Shown here: positions 46,652 through 56,592 of the stretch, piece after piece
How the letters are laid out: every line of letters begins with the position of its first letter
How positions within the stretch are numbered: the first letter of the stretch is position 1
Origin: Euphorbia lathyris
Lineage: Eukaryota > Streptophyta > Magnoliopsida > Malpighiales > Euphorbiaceae
Direction of reading: 5' to 3'
NCBI RefSeq assembly: GCF_963576675.1
Contig: NC_088917.1
Location: 74,882,610-74,946,609 of the forward strand
DNA length: 64,000 bases
Notes under the pieces: generated by a model
The model's input: the letters and a program-made list of their open reading frames with translations, nothing else
What the model was told of the DNA's origin: nothing
Database searches by the model: none
Program-made: the position numbers and the translations under genes

Positions 46652-48469
46652 TTACTGAAGAGGATTAAACATACCAATGGCTTTTCTCAGTATGTTGAAC
46701 TGCTCACCAGCTAGTGGCTTAGTGAAGATATCTACAAGCTGCTCATCCATTGGGACATAGGTCAGCTTGATCTCATCCTTGAGTACATGATCTCTAATGA
46801 AGTGATGTCTGATGCTGACATGCTTTATCCTGCTGTGCTGGATTGGGTTCTTGGATAGATTAATTGCACTTTTGTTGTCGCATTTGACTTCAATTTTCTT
46901 TGTTTGAACACCATAGTCTTCAAGCTGTTGCTTAATCCATAGGACTTGAGCAACACAGCTTCCAGCAGAAATGTACTCAGCTTCAGTGGTAGACAGGGCT
47001 ACTGATGCCTGCTTCTTGCTGAACCAAGATACAAGACAGCTTCCTAGGAAGTGGCATCCTCCAGAGGTGCTTTTTCGTTCAAGCTTGTCCCGTCCATAGT
47101 CAGCGTCAGTGTGTCCAACGAGTGTGAAATCATGAGTGTTGGGATACCATAAACCTACGTTCGCTGAGCTTTGCAAATATCTAAGGATTCTTTTTACAGC
47201 TATGTAATGAGATTCCTTAGGGTTAGATTGATATCTAGCACAGTAGCATACTGAGAACTGAATGTCCGGTCTACTTGTTGTTAAGTAAAGTAGAGAGTCT
47301 ATCATACCTCGATATAATTTGCTGTCTACCGACTTACCATTCTCGTCAGCGCATAGGACAGTGTCAGTGCCCATAGGAGTGGAGATTGGCTTGCAATTTT
47401 CAAGATCATATTTCTTCAATATATCCTTGGCATATTTAGCTTGACTGATGAAGATGCCATTTTTTCCTTGTTTAATTTGAAGTCCGAGGAAGAAGTTGAG
47501 TTCTCCCATCATTGACATTTCAAACTCAGTCAGCATTTGTTTGCTAAATTCCTTGCACATTGACTCGTTAGTTGCACCAAAGATAATATCATCAACATAA
47601 ATTTGAGCCAGCAGGGTATCTTTACCCTTTCTCTTAATGAATAAGGTTGTATCAGATTTGCCTCTGACATAATTTCTAGTCCGCAGGAAACTGGTCAGCC
47701 TCTCATACCAAGCACGTGGTGCTTGCTTGAGGCCGTACAGAGCCTTTTTGAGTTTATAAACGTGGTTTGGGAATTTAGAATCCTCAAACCCTAGAGGCTG
47801 ATTAACATAAACTTCCTCGTTTATAACTCCATTAAGAAATGCACTCTTAACTTCCATTTGGAATAATTTAAAGTTCATGTAAGATGCATATGCACACAAA
47901 ATCCTAATTGCCTCTAGCCTTGCCACTGGGGCAAAGGTCTCACCGTAGTCAATACCTTCTTATTGACTGTAGCCCTGAGCTACAAGTCTTGCTTTGTTTC
48001 TGACCACGTTCCCTTGTTCATCCAGCTTGTTTCGGAAGACCCATCTTGTTCTAATGGTCTTCTGACTCCTTGGATGTGGCACAAACTCCCATACATCATT
48101 TCTTCTGAATTGATCAAGCTCCTCTTGCATTGCGCTCATCCAGAATTCATCGTGCTCAGCTTCAGCGAAGTTCTTTGGTTCCTGAACTGAGACGAAGGCT
48201 ACGTTGCTGAGGTATCTCTTGAGATTTCTTGTCATCAGGGTATTCTCAGCGGCATCAAGAATTGCACTCTCTGAGTGCCCTCTTGGAATCCTTATCTCCT
48301 TGGGTAGATTGATGTCTTGTGTTGTCTGTGTTTCAACAATCTCTGCAAGAGTAGACTGGTCAGTGAAAACAATCTTAGGTTCACTTTTACCTTTGGTTAG
48401 CCCTTGAGGGAATGACTCAGCAGCTGGTTCTTAGTCAGCCGATACTGAGTGTGGATCATCCTCGGTCAG
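46652..48469 (-). pseudogene. Reverse transcriptase-RNase H of element D
   Basis: The RT begins near 48180 with NFAEAEHDEFWMSAMQEEL, then WVFRNKLDEQG and KARLVAQGYSQ; TAA at about 47957-47959 replaces a glutamine codon. The rest, 47926 down to 46652, is open for about 424 codons: MEVKSAFLNGVINEEVYVNQP, YGLKQAPRAWYERL, catalytic YVDDIIFGATN, FFLGLQIKQ, then RNase H with GHTDADYGRD, LSTTEAEYISAGSC, CDNKSAINLSKNPIQHSRIKH and VDIFTKPL. The N-terminal linker near 48280-48425 has a stop. The sequence type fits the SIRE/Maximus lineage. Its integrase lies beyond element E. Confidence 0.88.
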
Positions 48470-48705
48470 TGATAGGGGTATTTTACCCCTATCTTTTAGC
48501 ATGGTTTACGATTTATTTTCAAGCTAAATAAATAAGTTTAATTACAAAAATAGTGTGTTTTAATAAAATAATAAAATAAAAATAAAATCCGAGCTTTCGG
48601 CTAATTTCCGTTATTTTTAGTTGAATTTAGAAAATAAAACGTCAAGCTAACTCAGCTCGCGAGAATTATATTTTGCAGGAACAAGTAAGGAGCAAAAACA
48701 CATTC

Positions 48706-49104
48706 ACGCGGGGCGTGTTGTTTGATACGCGGGACGTGGAACACTTGGTCAGAAATAATTGTTCAATCCTGAAACACCACGTGGGATCTACTCAGCATAC
48801 GCGGGGCGTATCAACCACCACGCGTGGCGTATGACATCTGTCAGAAAATGATTAAGCCCAATCCTGAAAGTCAGAGTGCATTGTCTCCTAAGTCAACTAT
48901 CAATACGCAGGGCGTGTTTTGGGATACGCAGGGCGTACATAGGGCAATTCGAGCAATAAAACGCCAGGAGCTCAAACATGTGCGGCGTATAGCAATACAC
49001 AGAGGGCGTGTCTGAGACAACAAGATTTGAACCTGGTCCACTTGCAGGAGATTTTTGACGAAATAGGCGACTACGCAGGGCGTCTCCTACCATACGCAGG
49101 GCGT
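48706..49104 (+). repeat. Five 21-bp-spaced motif pairs in 5' LTR of E
   Basis: The 11-mer ACGCRGGGCGT or close variants start at 48706/48727, 48799/48820, 48905/48926, 48978/48999 and 49073/49094. Every pair is a direct repeat with starts exactly 21 bp apart and a 10-base spacer of variable sequence. Pair starts are 93, 106, 73 and 95 bp apart. The 48978/48999 pair is the most degraded. Confidence 0.85.
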
Positions 49105-49184
49105 GTCCTGAGGAATCCGCAGAAAATAATGTATCTCCATACTTGCACCTTGTGAATTTACTACCCTACCCCTAGCTTGATGTG

Positions 49185-49193
49185 TATAAATAA
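49185..49193 (+). promoter_or_regulatory. TATA box in 5' LTR of E
   Basis: TATAAATAA, 81 bases after the last motif pair; the same at 55617-55625 in the 3' LTR. Confidence 0.65.
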
Positions 49194-50163
49194 GAGTGAT
49201 TAGCACTCATTTGATTCATTCAGTTTCTATGTAATAAAACTCTCCCACCTTGAGAGCTTGTTCGTTCATTCCAGCATTTCCTCGAAGTTCCGTTCCACCT
49301 TCATTCACCAAGCTCGAGAGTTCCACCTCCAAGACCTTAGAGACGGCCTTGAGTCCGGTTAGCTAGTTCTGAGGGCCGATTCTTCCCTCTTTAGTGGCTA
49401 ATTAGCTTGTACTCTTCCCATGTACTAGGTTTGGTTGTATCATGTATTTACATTTTTCATATTTATAAGATATGCTTTACAATTTTCGTTTCTCTATACG
49501 TGTTGATGTTTATTACTTGCTTTGATACCTATAATTGATTATTGTGTAGGGGTATGCGATTTCCGACGCCATTCAGGCTATCTTTAGGAATTATATAGGT
49601 GTTGCCTTACCGGAAGTGACGCACCGGAAACCGTAGGAATTGACAAGCCACGGAACTTACGGGCCCTAGTTTCTAAGTCCCAGCATTAGACACGCCTTGA
49701 CTAGGAATCACGTAGTCTAAGCACCTCATGGATCGGTCGAACTACATGTAGTCGTCTTTGCAAGAGTAGACCATTAATCGTATATATTCGGAGTCTTTGT
49801 TTGTCATATTTATAACTTATCGTTGCCATTGCACTTCGCGGGGTATTTGTGACATAAATCTGTCTCACCCGTAGTTAGGAGTAGTTTGTATTCGTGTCTC
49901 ACACCAACCTCAAAGTATTCACCGCTTAGCTAACGTATAAAACCGAGTCGTTTAATACTTGTAATTATAAATCCCGTGGATTCGATACCCGGTCTTAACC
50001 GGATTATTACTTCATACAACGAGGTACACTTGCCCCTAAGTAGTGACATTTAGAAGAGTTAGAGCATTTAAAATATCACATCCATATTCGTAGCACATTC
50101 ATCGTAATACACATTTCATCGTTAAAAGAAAAGCTCTACCTAGACGACATGCCATCAAGTTTT

Positions 50164-50181
50164 TGGCGCCGTTGCCGGGGA
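50164..50181 (+). promoter_or_regulatory. Primer binding site of element E
   Basis: TGGCGCCGTTGCCGGGGA matches the complement of the 3' end of tRNA-Asp, as in Athila and related Gypsy elements. It lies 6 bases after the 5' LTR. Confidence 0.85.
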
Positions 50182-50306
50182 TTTATAATTTCCTACAATA
50201 TTAGACAAAAACATTTTATTGTTAGTCTAAGCATTTGTAGATATTACTTTCTTTTTGTGAATAATTTATTTTGTTTCTTATTGTTACTAATGATTTGTTT
50301 CATGGT

Positions 50307-50729
50307 ATGATGCCTCATAGTCGTCATCTATGGGACGACCTCATGGATGACGAATGTTCGCACCAACAATCAACCTCGCAATTCGATGCGGTAATCTCTA
50401 TGCTTAAAGATATTCATGAAGGATTATCTAACACTGAGGTATATTTCAGGGATTTGGAAAATCTAATTGCCAAATTGAAGTCTCCTCTTGATTCAGCCGC
50501 GGACAAATCAATTCGAGATTCCAATCCGGATTGTCAAAATGGAAAGCTCGAGTTGATTGAGTTTTCTCAAGTGGATTTCCCAAATAATGAAGGTTGTCTC
50601 AGTTGTAAGAAAACAGACATCGATGAGCCGGTTGTGCGCGGACCCATGAAAATAAATCCGAAATTAGAAGAGTCGGAGGTTCCTTCTACCTTGGAATATT
50701 TCACTCTTTTTGAACTACCAAAGGAGTAA
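50307..50729 (+). CDS. Small ORF of element E, unknown function
   Basis: An ORF of 140 residues starting at the first of two ATGs (50307 and 50310; MMPHSRHLWDDLMDDE). The protein is acidic and helical in the middle (FDAVISMLKDIHEGLSNTEVYFRDLENLIAKLK looks coiled-coil-prone), with a Cys pair near the end (CLSCKK). I do not recognise a family. It follows the primer binding site, where gag would begin in an autonomous relative, and could be a gag N-terminal remnant or a separate small protein. No stops or frameshifts, but expression is not shown by the sequence. Confidence 0.5.
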   Translation: MMPHSRHLWDDLMDDECSHQQSTSQFDAVISMLKDIHEGLSNTEVYFRDLENLIAKLKSPLDSAADKSIRDSNPDCQNGKLELIEFSQVDFPNNEGCLSCKKTDIDEPVVRGPMKINPKLEESEVPSTLEYFTLFELPKE

Positions 50730-51128
50730 AAAAGGGAGCAAACTAAACTCCTCGATAATTTCTGTAAATATAGATTTTGGTTTTTGTTAAATTCTTTTGA
50801 AGCTAATAATCCGTTTTGCAGGTACGGGTTGTCTATTCAAGAATTTGGATATCTTACGCGACTAGAGGCATTCACCTAGGAGGGATTTGCAAGTCGAGCT
50901 CACCGACTATAAAGTAGCGCTTCTTGGGAGGCAACCCAAGCTCGAATAAGGGAGGTTTCCTTCCAAATTTGATGTTCTCATGTTTTAAGTTTTTATGTTC
51001 CGTGCTATTTTCACCATTTTCGTATCCATCTCGTACCTCCCGCATTTACCCTGTCCATATTTTCAAAATAAAAACATAAAAACAATCAAAAGAAAAACAA
51101 ATCCCACAGTGTCCAAAATAATAAAACC
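50730..51128. other. Post-pol type leader of element E
   Basis: No ORF. The phrase GCTTCTTGGGAGGCAACCCAAG at about 50919-50940 is, from memory, a sequence often seen downstream of pol in Athila/Tat Gypsy elements; CTTGGG/CCCAAG can pair around AGGCAA (50923-50940). Its presence close behind the small ORF suggests that gag-pol was deleted from an autonomous ancestor. Confidence 0.45.
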
Positions 51129-51762
51129 ACGCAGGGTGTACACACTAGTGCGCCCCGCGTTTTTGCTTCCCTGTTCTTTTTCAGAGAAAAAAAAGGGAGT
51201 TACGCGGGGCGTATACCTCACCACATCCCGCGTAACAGTCGGCAAATTTTCGCCTCTGAATAAATGCCATATGGAAGGACACACGGGACGTCCGCTAGGG
51301 CACGCCCCGCATATCCTAGGGGAGCTGCGAAATACAAACTCCCCATACCAGCCTTTCCTCTTTCTTTTTCCTTCCCAACACTCCTCTCTCTTCCCCATAT
51401 ATTTTCTCCACTTCCACACTCCACCTCTTCCCACCTGAAATCACATCCCAACTTTTCAAATTCACAATAAGTTCCCCATAAACCACCCTCTTTAATTACA
51501 TTTAAAGACATAAAAATCATAAAAACCATTAAAATTCTTAAAAATTTGAAAAGACTCTCAAAAAAAATTCAAAAAACGGTCTTATACGCGGGACGTATCC
51601 CCCAGTACGCCCCGCGTCTTCACCGTCTCCCAGAAAAATTCTGACTAGGAGACACGATACGCGAGGCATGCTTCCAGGCACGCCCCGCGTGTCCGGCCAT
51701 TTTTGCCCGAAATAATTCCAGGAGGTGGGACACGTGTGACGTGGCCCCTTCACGCCCCCCGT
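51129..51762 (+). repeat. Six inverted motif pairs upstream of ORF in E
   Basis: Pairs of the 11-mer with the second member inverted start at 51129/51150, 51202/51223, 51281/51302, 51586/51607, 51659/51680 and 51732/51752. The first member is like ACGCGGGGCGT, the second like ACGCCCCGCGT. Spacing is 21 bp in five and 20 bp in one. Successive pairs are 73, 79, 305, 73 and 73 bp apart. Short frames across this stretch have no credible product. Confidence 0.85.
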
Positions 51763-51939
51763 ATCCCACCTGGGAATCCGAATAACTTCTGGAATTCCCC
51801 TTCCTTTTCTATATAAACTTACCTTTCTCTCCTTCTTCCTCCCCACAACCCACTCTAACCCCTCCCCATATTTTTGCTACATTCCTTCCCTTCTTCCTCC
51901 TCCTACCGCCATTATCCGAAGCAAACGACCCGCGACTGA

Positions 51940-53175
51940 CCGTCCCCACGGGCCACTCATGCTCGCTCCGCTCGTTCCATACAAAATCAACATCCACCAT
52001 CTCCCGAACGAGAGGAAACTCCACCCCTCACCCGCCAATACCAGGCACCTTTCCACCTTCTCTCCGAGGCCGAGGCCGAGGCTTATCAAATCATCTCCGC
52101 CAATCAGCCCTTGATCCTCCCGTACATCACATTGGGCACTCTCGGGCATTACAATGTCCGTGATGCTTTCGTAGAGCGCCTCCGCACTCTTGGTTTGGAG
52201 GACCATTTCCGGGCTCGCCATCACGTTTATCCATCTTTGGTGTTGGAGTTTTTCACTACCATGACCCCCAACAATGTCCCGGGTGCTGCCCTTTTCAACT
52301 TCCGTCTACACAACCAACCCTTCTCCATTGACACTCAATGGATCCGCACTCACTTCACGAAACAAGCTGAAGAAGGCATTGCTCTATGGTCGGAGGGCGT
52401 CTCCGCCAAGGAATTCTGGATATCCATCACCGGGTCCAACAAATTTGACATCTCCAACCTCCGGCCATCATGCATCCGAGACCCCGTCCTCCAACTTCTC
52501 CACCGGTTCATCAATTATTATTTCTCGAGGAAGTCGGAGGCCGTTAAGGTGAATAAGCATGAGCTGCTTGCTCTTTACTGTTCCATGAATGGGCTCGCTT
52601 ACGACTTCTCTTATTTCGTGGCTGTCCACCTCCACGCGATGCCACATCGGAAGCGAACCCAAATCGGCTTGGGCCACCTCGTCACTATCTTCGCCACCTC
52701 CACCCTCGGTGACAATGCCTTGGAGCGCCTCCCGAGCCGTGAACCATGTCCCTTGAGCAAAAACGCTTTCAAATCCCTTGAGCGCCATGCTTTCGGCCCG
52801 GGAGAGAGTTCGGGGGCGGCCCAATGCCAAAGGGATAGTAGTTCGGATTCGGAAATGGGTCTAAATTTCAGCCCGCTACCCAACCATGACTTCAATTCCA
52901 TCTATGATCGGTTGGCTGCGGTGGAGAACCAACAGCGGCAAGATCAGACCTATTTTGATTCTCGATTCACGGACCTCAACACCACCATCACCACCAATTT
53001 CGACGCCCTTGAGGCTAATCGCCTCATGGACCACGCCACCTACCTCACCCGTTTCAACTCCATTGAGGCGCAACAACGCAAGGATCAGGTCCATTTCGAT
53101 GCTCGTTTTGATGCCATCACCGACTCCTTCACCTCCTACTTCAACATCCGCGACCCTCCTCCGCCTCCTTCTTAG
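51940..53175 (+). CDS. ATHILA ORF1-like protein of element E
   Basis: The frame is open from 51940, after a TGA at 51937, to the stop at 53173. No ATG lies near the beginning, so the start is unclear: it may have been lost or lie in a spliced exon. The first ATG is in LVLEFFTTM near 52261. The folded part (LTRQYQAPFHLLSEAEAEAY, HVYPSLVLEFFTTM, LFNFRLHNQPFSI, WISITGSNKFD, then a HRFINYYFSRKSE segment) resembles the ATHILA ORF1/putative plant transposon protein group. The C-terminal third has two similar helical repeats (ENQQRQDQTYFDSRF and EAQQRKDQVHFDARF) and ends in PPPPPS. It is the only sizeable protein of the element. Codon use is GC-richer than in other elements here. Function unknown. 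Confidence 0.6.
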   Translation, partial: PSPRATHARSARSIQNQHPPSPEREETPPLTRQYQAPFHLLSEAEAEAYQIISANQPLILPYITLGTLGHYNVRDAFVERLRTLGLEDHFRARHHVYPSLVLEFFTTMTPNNVPGAALFNFRLHNQPFSIDTQWIRTHFTKQAEEGIALWSEGVSAKEFWISITGSNKFDISNLRPSCIRDPVLQLLHRFINYYFSRKSEAVKVNKHELLALYCSMNGLAYDFSYFVAVHLHAMPHRKRTQIGLGHLVTIFATSTLGDNALERLPSREPCPLSKNAFKSLERHAFGPGESSGAAQCQRDSSSDSEMGLNFSPLPNHDFNSIYDRLAAVENQQRQDQTYFDSRFTDLNTTITTNFDALEANRLMDHATYLTRFNSIEAQQRKDQVHFDARFDAITDSFTSYFNIRDPPPPPS

Positions 53176-53338
53176 TTTTCCGTATTTTTTAGTATTTTCG
53201 TTGTTTTGCGTGTGTTGTTGTGTATTTTGTTTTTTGTTACTTTCTTTGTAATTTTATTTTAGTTAATCTCATATTCTGCTTTGTTACATTTGTTTTTGTG
53301 TGTGTTTTGGTCTATTTATCTCTATTCAATAACTCAAC

Positions 53339-53516
53339 ATGCAGGGCGTCTTTCACGCTACGCCCTGCGTGCCTCACCTTTTCAATCAATAATCGGACCA
53401 GAAACAAAAATACGCAGGGCGCCTCCCTAAGTGCACCCCGCGTATATCTGCCTCTGGTCCCGACGTGCTTCAATAGCACTTTTTGGCGCAGGACGCCTCT
53501 CCGGCACGCCCTGTGT
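53339..53516 (+). repeat. Three inverted motif pairs downstream of ORF in E
   Basis: Pairs start at 53339/53360, 53412/53433 and 53486/53506 (spacing 21, 21 and 20). The second member is inverted in each. Pair-to-pair distance is 73 and 74 bp. Confidence 0.85.
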
Positions 53517-54892
53517 AGGGACCAGACTATCTGCGCCCCTCTTTGATATGTACTTTATCTTTATTTTTGTTTTTTTTTCTCTTTTTTTGCGATGTCCTTC
53601 GAATAAACGTCATTTTTAAACACGTGGAGGGTCGTGCAACCCCGCACTTTCAGTTTGTTTTGCACTAAACAAAAACAAAAATAAAAATCAAACAACATCA
53701 AAATAATTAAACAAATTTATTAGCTCATGAATTATTCCGACACGCTATCCCTCCTTCGGAAATTAACTAAAGTTCCGTTATTTGTCGTCAAAATAAAAGC
53801 GTCGGAACATAAGGGGATGATCTACTTAAGAAATTTTAGTCTTGGTTTTGAAATTAGGGAATTTGTGCAAAGCTTAGGTTAGTACTAAACTAAGGAATTG
53901 AGTCTTAACCCGAATGTTATCTCCATAATGAACTTTGAAAAGGCAATAAAAACGGGATAGTTGAGAATTTAGCGAAGACTTGATAGTACACAATTTAAAC
54001 CCGAATCTTTGTAAGGTATTTTGAGCCTAAAAGAGTTTGTGCGAGAACTCTAATTCTTTCACAATTTTTTTGAGAGCTTTGACTTCACTCGACTCATAGA
54101 ATTTGCATCCAATACTGGGTTAAGTACACTTGTTTTTGGTAAAAAGGCAATAGATGATAAACCGAACCCACTTAGGCTAATTTTTCTTAATTTATTTTTC
54201 TCGTTTTCATCAAACATTAGGGAACCCCTTCGAGCCTATTAACCAGCTTTTTTGTTAATACCCTTTTAACATTTAACCCTTTTTCCTCTTGTTCAAATAC
54301 CGACAAAATCAATTTACACCCGAATTACCCGAAATAAGTCACGGCCTTAGCAAATGAGCACCATAAGCTTTCAAAATATTGTTTTTGTGCCTCTATCAAA
54401 ACAAATGGTACAAATACGATGCGATCTTAAGTCGGTATTTTGGAACTTGAGTCTCTTTAAACTAACCACTAAAAAGCCACCCACATTACAACCGCCCTCC
54501 GGGTTCATTTTTAATGTTGCCTGACCATATTTTAGGAGGAAAAACCCGGATGAAAATGTAAATTCAACATGATCTCGAGTAAGTGCAAAGAAGAGTGCTA
54601 AAACACCGACCCACCGAAAATTGAGCGTAATAGCGAAATCCCTTGGTGAGGTACTATCGGGTTCTCAAGAGATAATCAACCCCCGTTAATATTGCCTATT
54701 AATCTTGATCATGGGGATTTCAACCAAGTTTTGTACTCAATTGCTGGCGTAGGTACTTACCGAAACCTTTGCATAAAACCGTAACTTTGAAATCACGCAC
54801 TTGGCAAAACCAACCTTCGGTTTGTTTCTTAATTTCCTCAATCCTTTTTCTTTCGATTTCTTTGACTTGAGGACAAGTAAAACTTTAAAATC

Positions 54893-54902
54893 CGAGGAGG
54901 TT
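54893..54902 (+). promoter_or_regulatory. Polypurine tract of element E
   Basis: Purine-rich GAGGAGG followed by TT and then the TGATAGGGG start of the 3' LTR. Confidence 0.55.
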
Positions 54903-56587
54903 TGATAGGGGTATTTTACCCCTATCTTTTAGCGTGGTTCACGATTTATTTTCAAGCTAAATAAATAAGTTTAATTACAAAAATAGTGTGTTTTAATAAA
55001 ATAATAAAATAAAAATAAAATCCGAGCTTTCGGCTAATTTCCGTTATTTTTAGTTGAATTTAGAAAATAAAATGTCAAGCTAACTTGGCTCGCGAGAATT
55101 ATATTTTGCAGGAACAAGTAAGGAGCAAAACACATTCACGCGGGGCGTGTGGTTTGATACGCGGGACGTGGAACACTTGGTCAGAAATAATTGTTCAATC
55201 TTAAAACACCACATGGGATCTACTCAGCATACGCGGAGCGTATCAACCACCACGCGCGGCGTATGACATCTGTCAGAAAATGATTAAGCCCAATCCTGAA
55301 AGTCAGACTGCATTGTCTCCTAAGTCAACTATCAATACGCAGGGCGTGTTTTGGGATACGCATGGCGTACATAGGGCAATTCGAGCAATAAAACGCCAGG
55401 AGCTCAAACATGCGCGGCGTATAGCAATACACGCAAGGCGTGTCTGAGACAATAAGATTTGAACCTGGTCCACTTGCAGGAGAATTTTGACGGAATGGGC
55501 GACTACGCAGGGCGTCTCCTACCATACGCATGGCGTGTCTTGAGGAATCCGTAGAAAATAATGTATCTCCATACTTGCACCTTGTGAATTTACTACCCTA
55601 CCCCTAGCTTGATGTGTATAAATAAGAGTGATTCGCACTCATTTGATTCATTCAGTTTCTATGTAATAAAACTCTCCACCTTGAGAGCTTGTTCGTTCAT
55701 TCCGGCATTTCCTCGAAGTTCCGTTCCACCTTCGTTCACCAAGCTCGAGAGTTCCGCCTCCAAGACCGTAGAGACGGCCTTGAGTCCGGTTAGCTAGTTC
55801 CGAGGGCCGATTCTTCCCTCTCTACTTGCTAATTAGCTTGTACTCTTCCCATGTACTAGGTTTGGTTGTATCCTGTATTTACATTTTTCATATTTATAAT
55901 ATATGCTTTACAATTTTCGTTTCTCTATACGTGTTGATGTTTATTACTTGCTTTGATACTTATAATTGATTATTGTGTAGGGGTATGCGATTTCCGACGC
56001 CATTCAGGCTATCTTTAGGAATTATATAGGTGTTGCCTTACCGGAAGTGACGCACCGAAAACCATAGGAATTGACAAGCCACGGAACTTACGGGCCTAGT
56101 TTCTAATTCCCAACATTAGACACGCCTTGACTAGGAATCATGTAGTCTAAGCACCTCACGGATCAGTCGAACTACACGTAGTCGTCTTTGCAAGAGTAGA
56201 CCATTAATCGTATATATTCGGAGTCTTTGTTTGTCATATTTATAACTTATCGTCGCCATTGCACTTCGCGGAGTATTTGTGACATAAATCTGTCTCACCC
56301 GTAGTTAGGAGTAGTTTGTAGTTGTGTCTCACACCAACCTCAAAGTATTCACCGCTTAGATAACGTATAAAACCGAGTCATTTAATACTTGTAATTATAA
56401 ATCTCGTGGATTCGATAACCGGTCTTAACCGGATTATTACTTGATACGACGGGGTACACTTTCCCCTAAGTAGTGACGTCTAGAAGAGTTAGAGCATTTA
56501 AAAGATCACATCCATATTCGTAGCACATTCATCGTAATACACATTTCGTCATTAAAAGAAAAGCTCTACCTAGACGACACGCCATCA
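54903..56587 (+). repeat. 3' LTR of element E
   Basis: 1685 bp, TGATAGGGGTATTTT to GACACGCCATCA. Same five direct motif pairs as the 5' LTR (starts 55138/55159, 55231/55252, 55337/55358, 55410/55431, 55505/55526), all exactly 21 bp apart. TATA box at 55617-55625. Confidence 0.9.
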
Positions 56588-56592
56588 GTCAG

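Larger units (their letters stand above)
48470..50157 (+). repeat. 5' LTR of element E
   Basis: TGATAGGGGTATTTT to GACATGCCATCA. It holds five motif pairs (48706-49104) upstream of a TATA box at 49185, so the pairs lie in the promoter-proximal U3 region. Confidence 0.9.
53176..54902. other. 3' untranslated interior of element E
   Basis: About 1.7 kb without a credible gene. Three motif pairs lie at 53339-53516; the remainder is AT-rich and unremarkable. It ends with a purine-rich tract, CCGAGGAGG, at about 54893-54901, just before the 3' LTR. Confidence 0.6.
48470..56587 (+). mobile_element. Non-autonomous Gypsy element E (Athila/Tat-like)
   Basis: 8118 bp with LTRs of 1688 and 1685 bp, flanked by a perfect duplication GTCAG (48465-48469 and 56588-56592). 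The LTRs begin TGATAGGGG and end GCCATCA. An Asp-tRNA type primer binding site follows the 5' LTR and a purine-rich tract precedes the 3' LTR. The 4.7-kb interior has no gag, protease, integrase or RT, only two ORFs (50307-50729, about 51940-53175) and arrays of a paired GC-rich motif. The LTRs differ at few positions, so it moved recently and must have used proteins from another element. Confidence 0.9.

Noticed and set aside
51063..51846. Several overlapping ORFs on both strands, some over 100 codons.
   Set aside because: They cross the GC-rich motif pairs, show no domain, and the amino acid repeats reflect the DNA motif.
48706..53516. Motif arrays considered as a CRISPR-like array.
   Set aside because: Plant nuclear DNA; units are 11 bp with 10-base gaps, there are no cas genes, and the arrays lie in LTRs and the interior of a retrotransposon.
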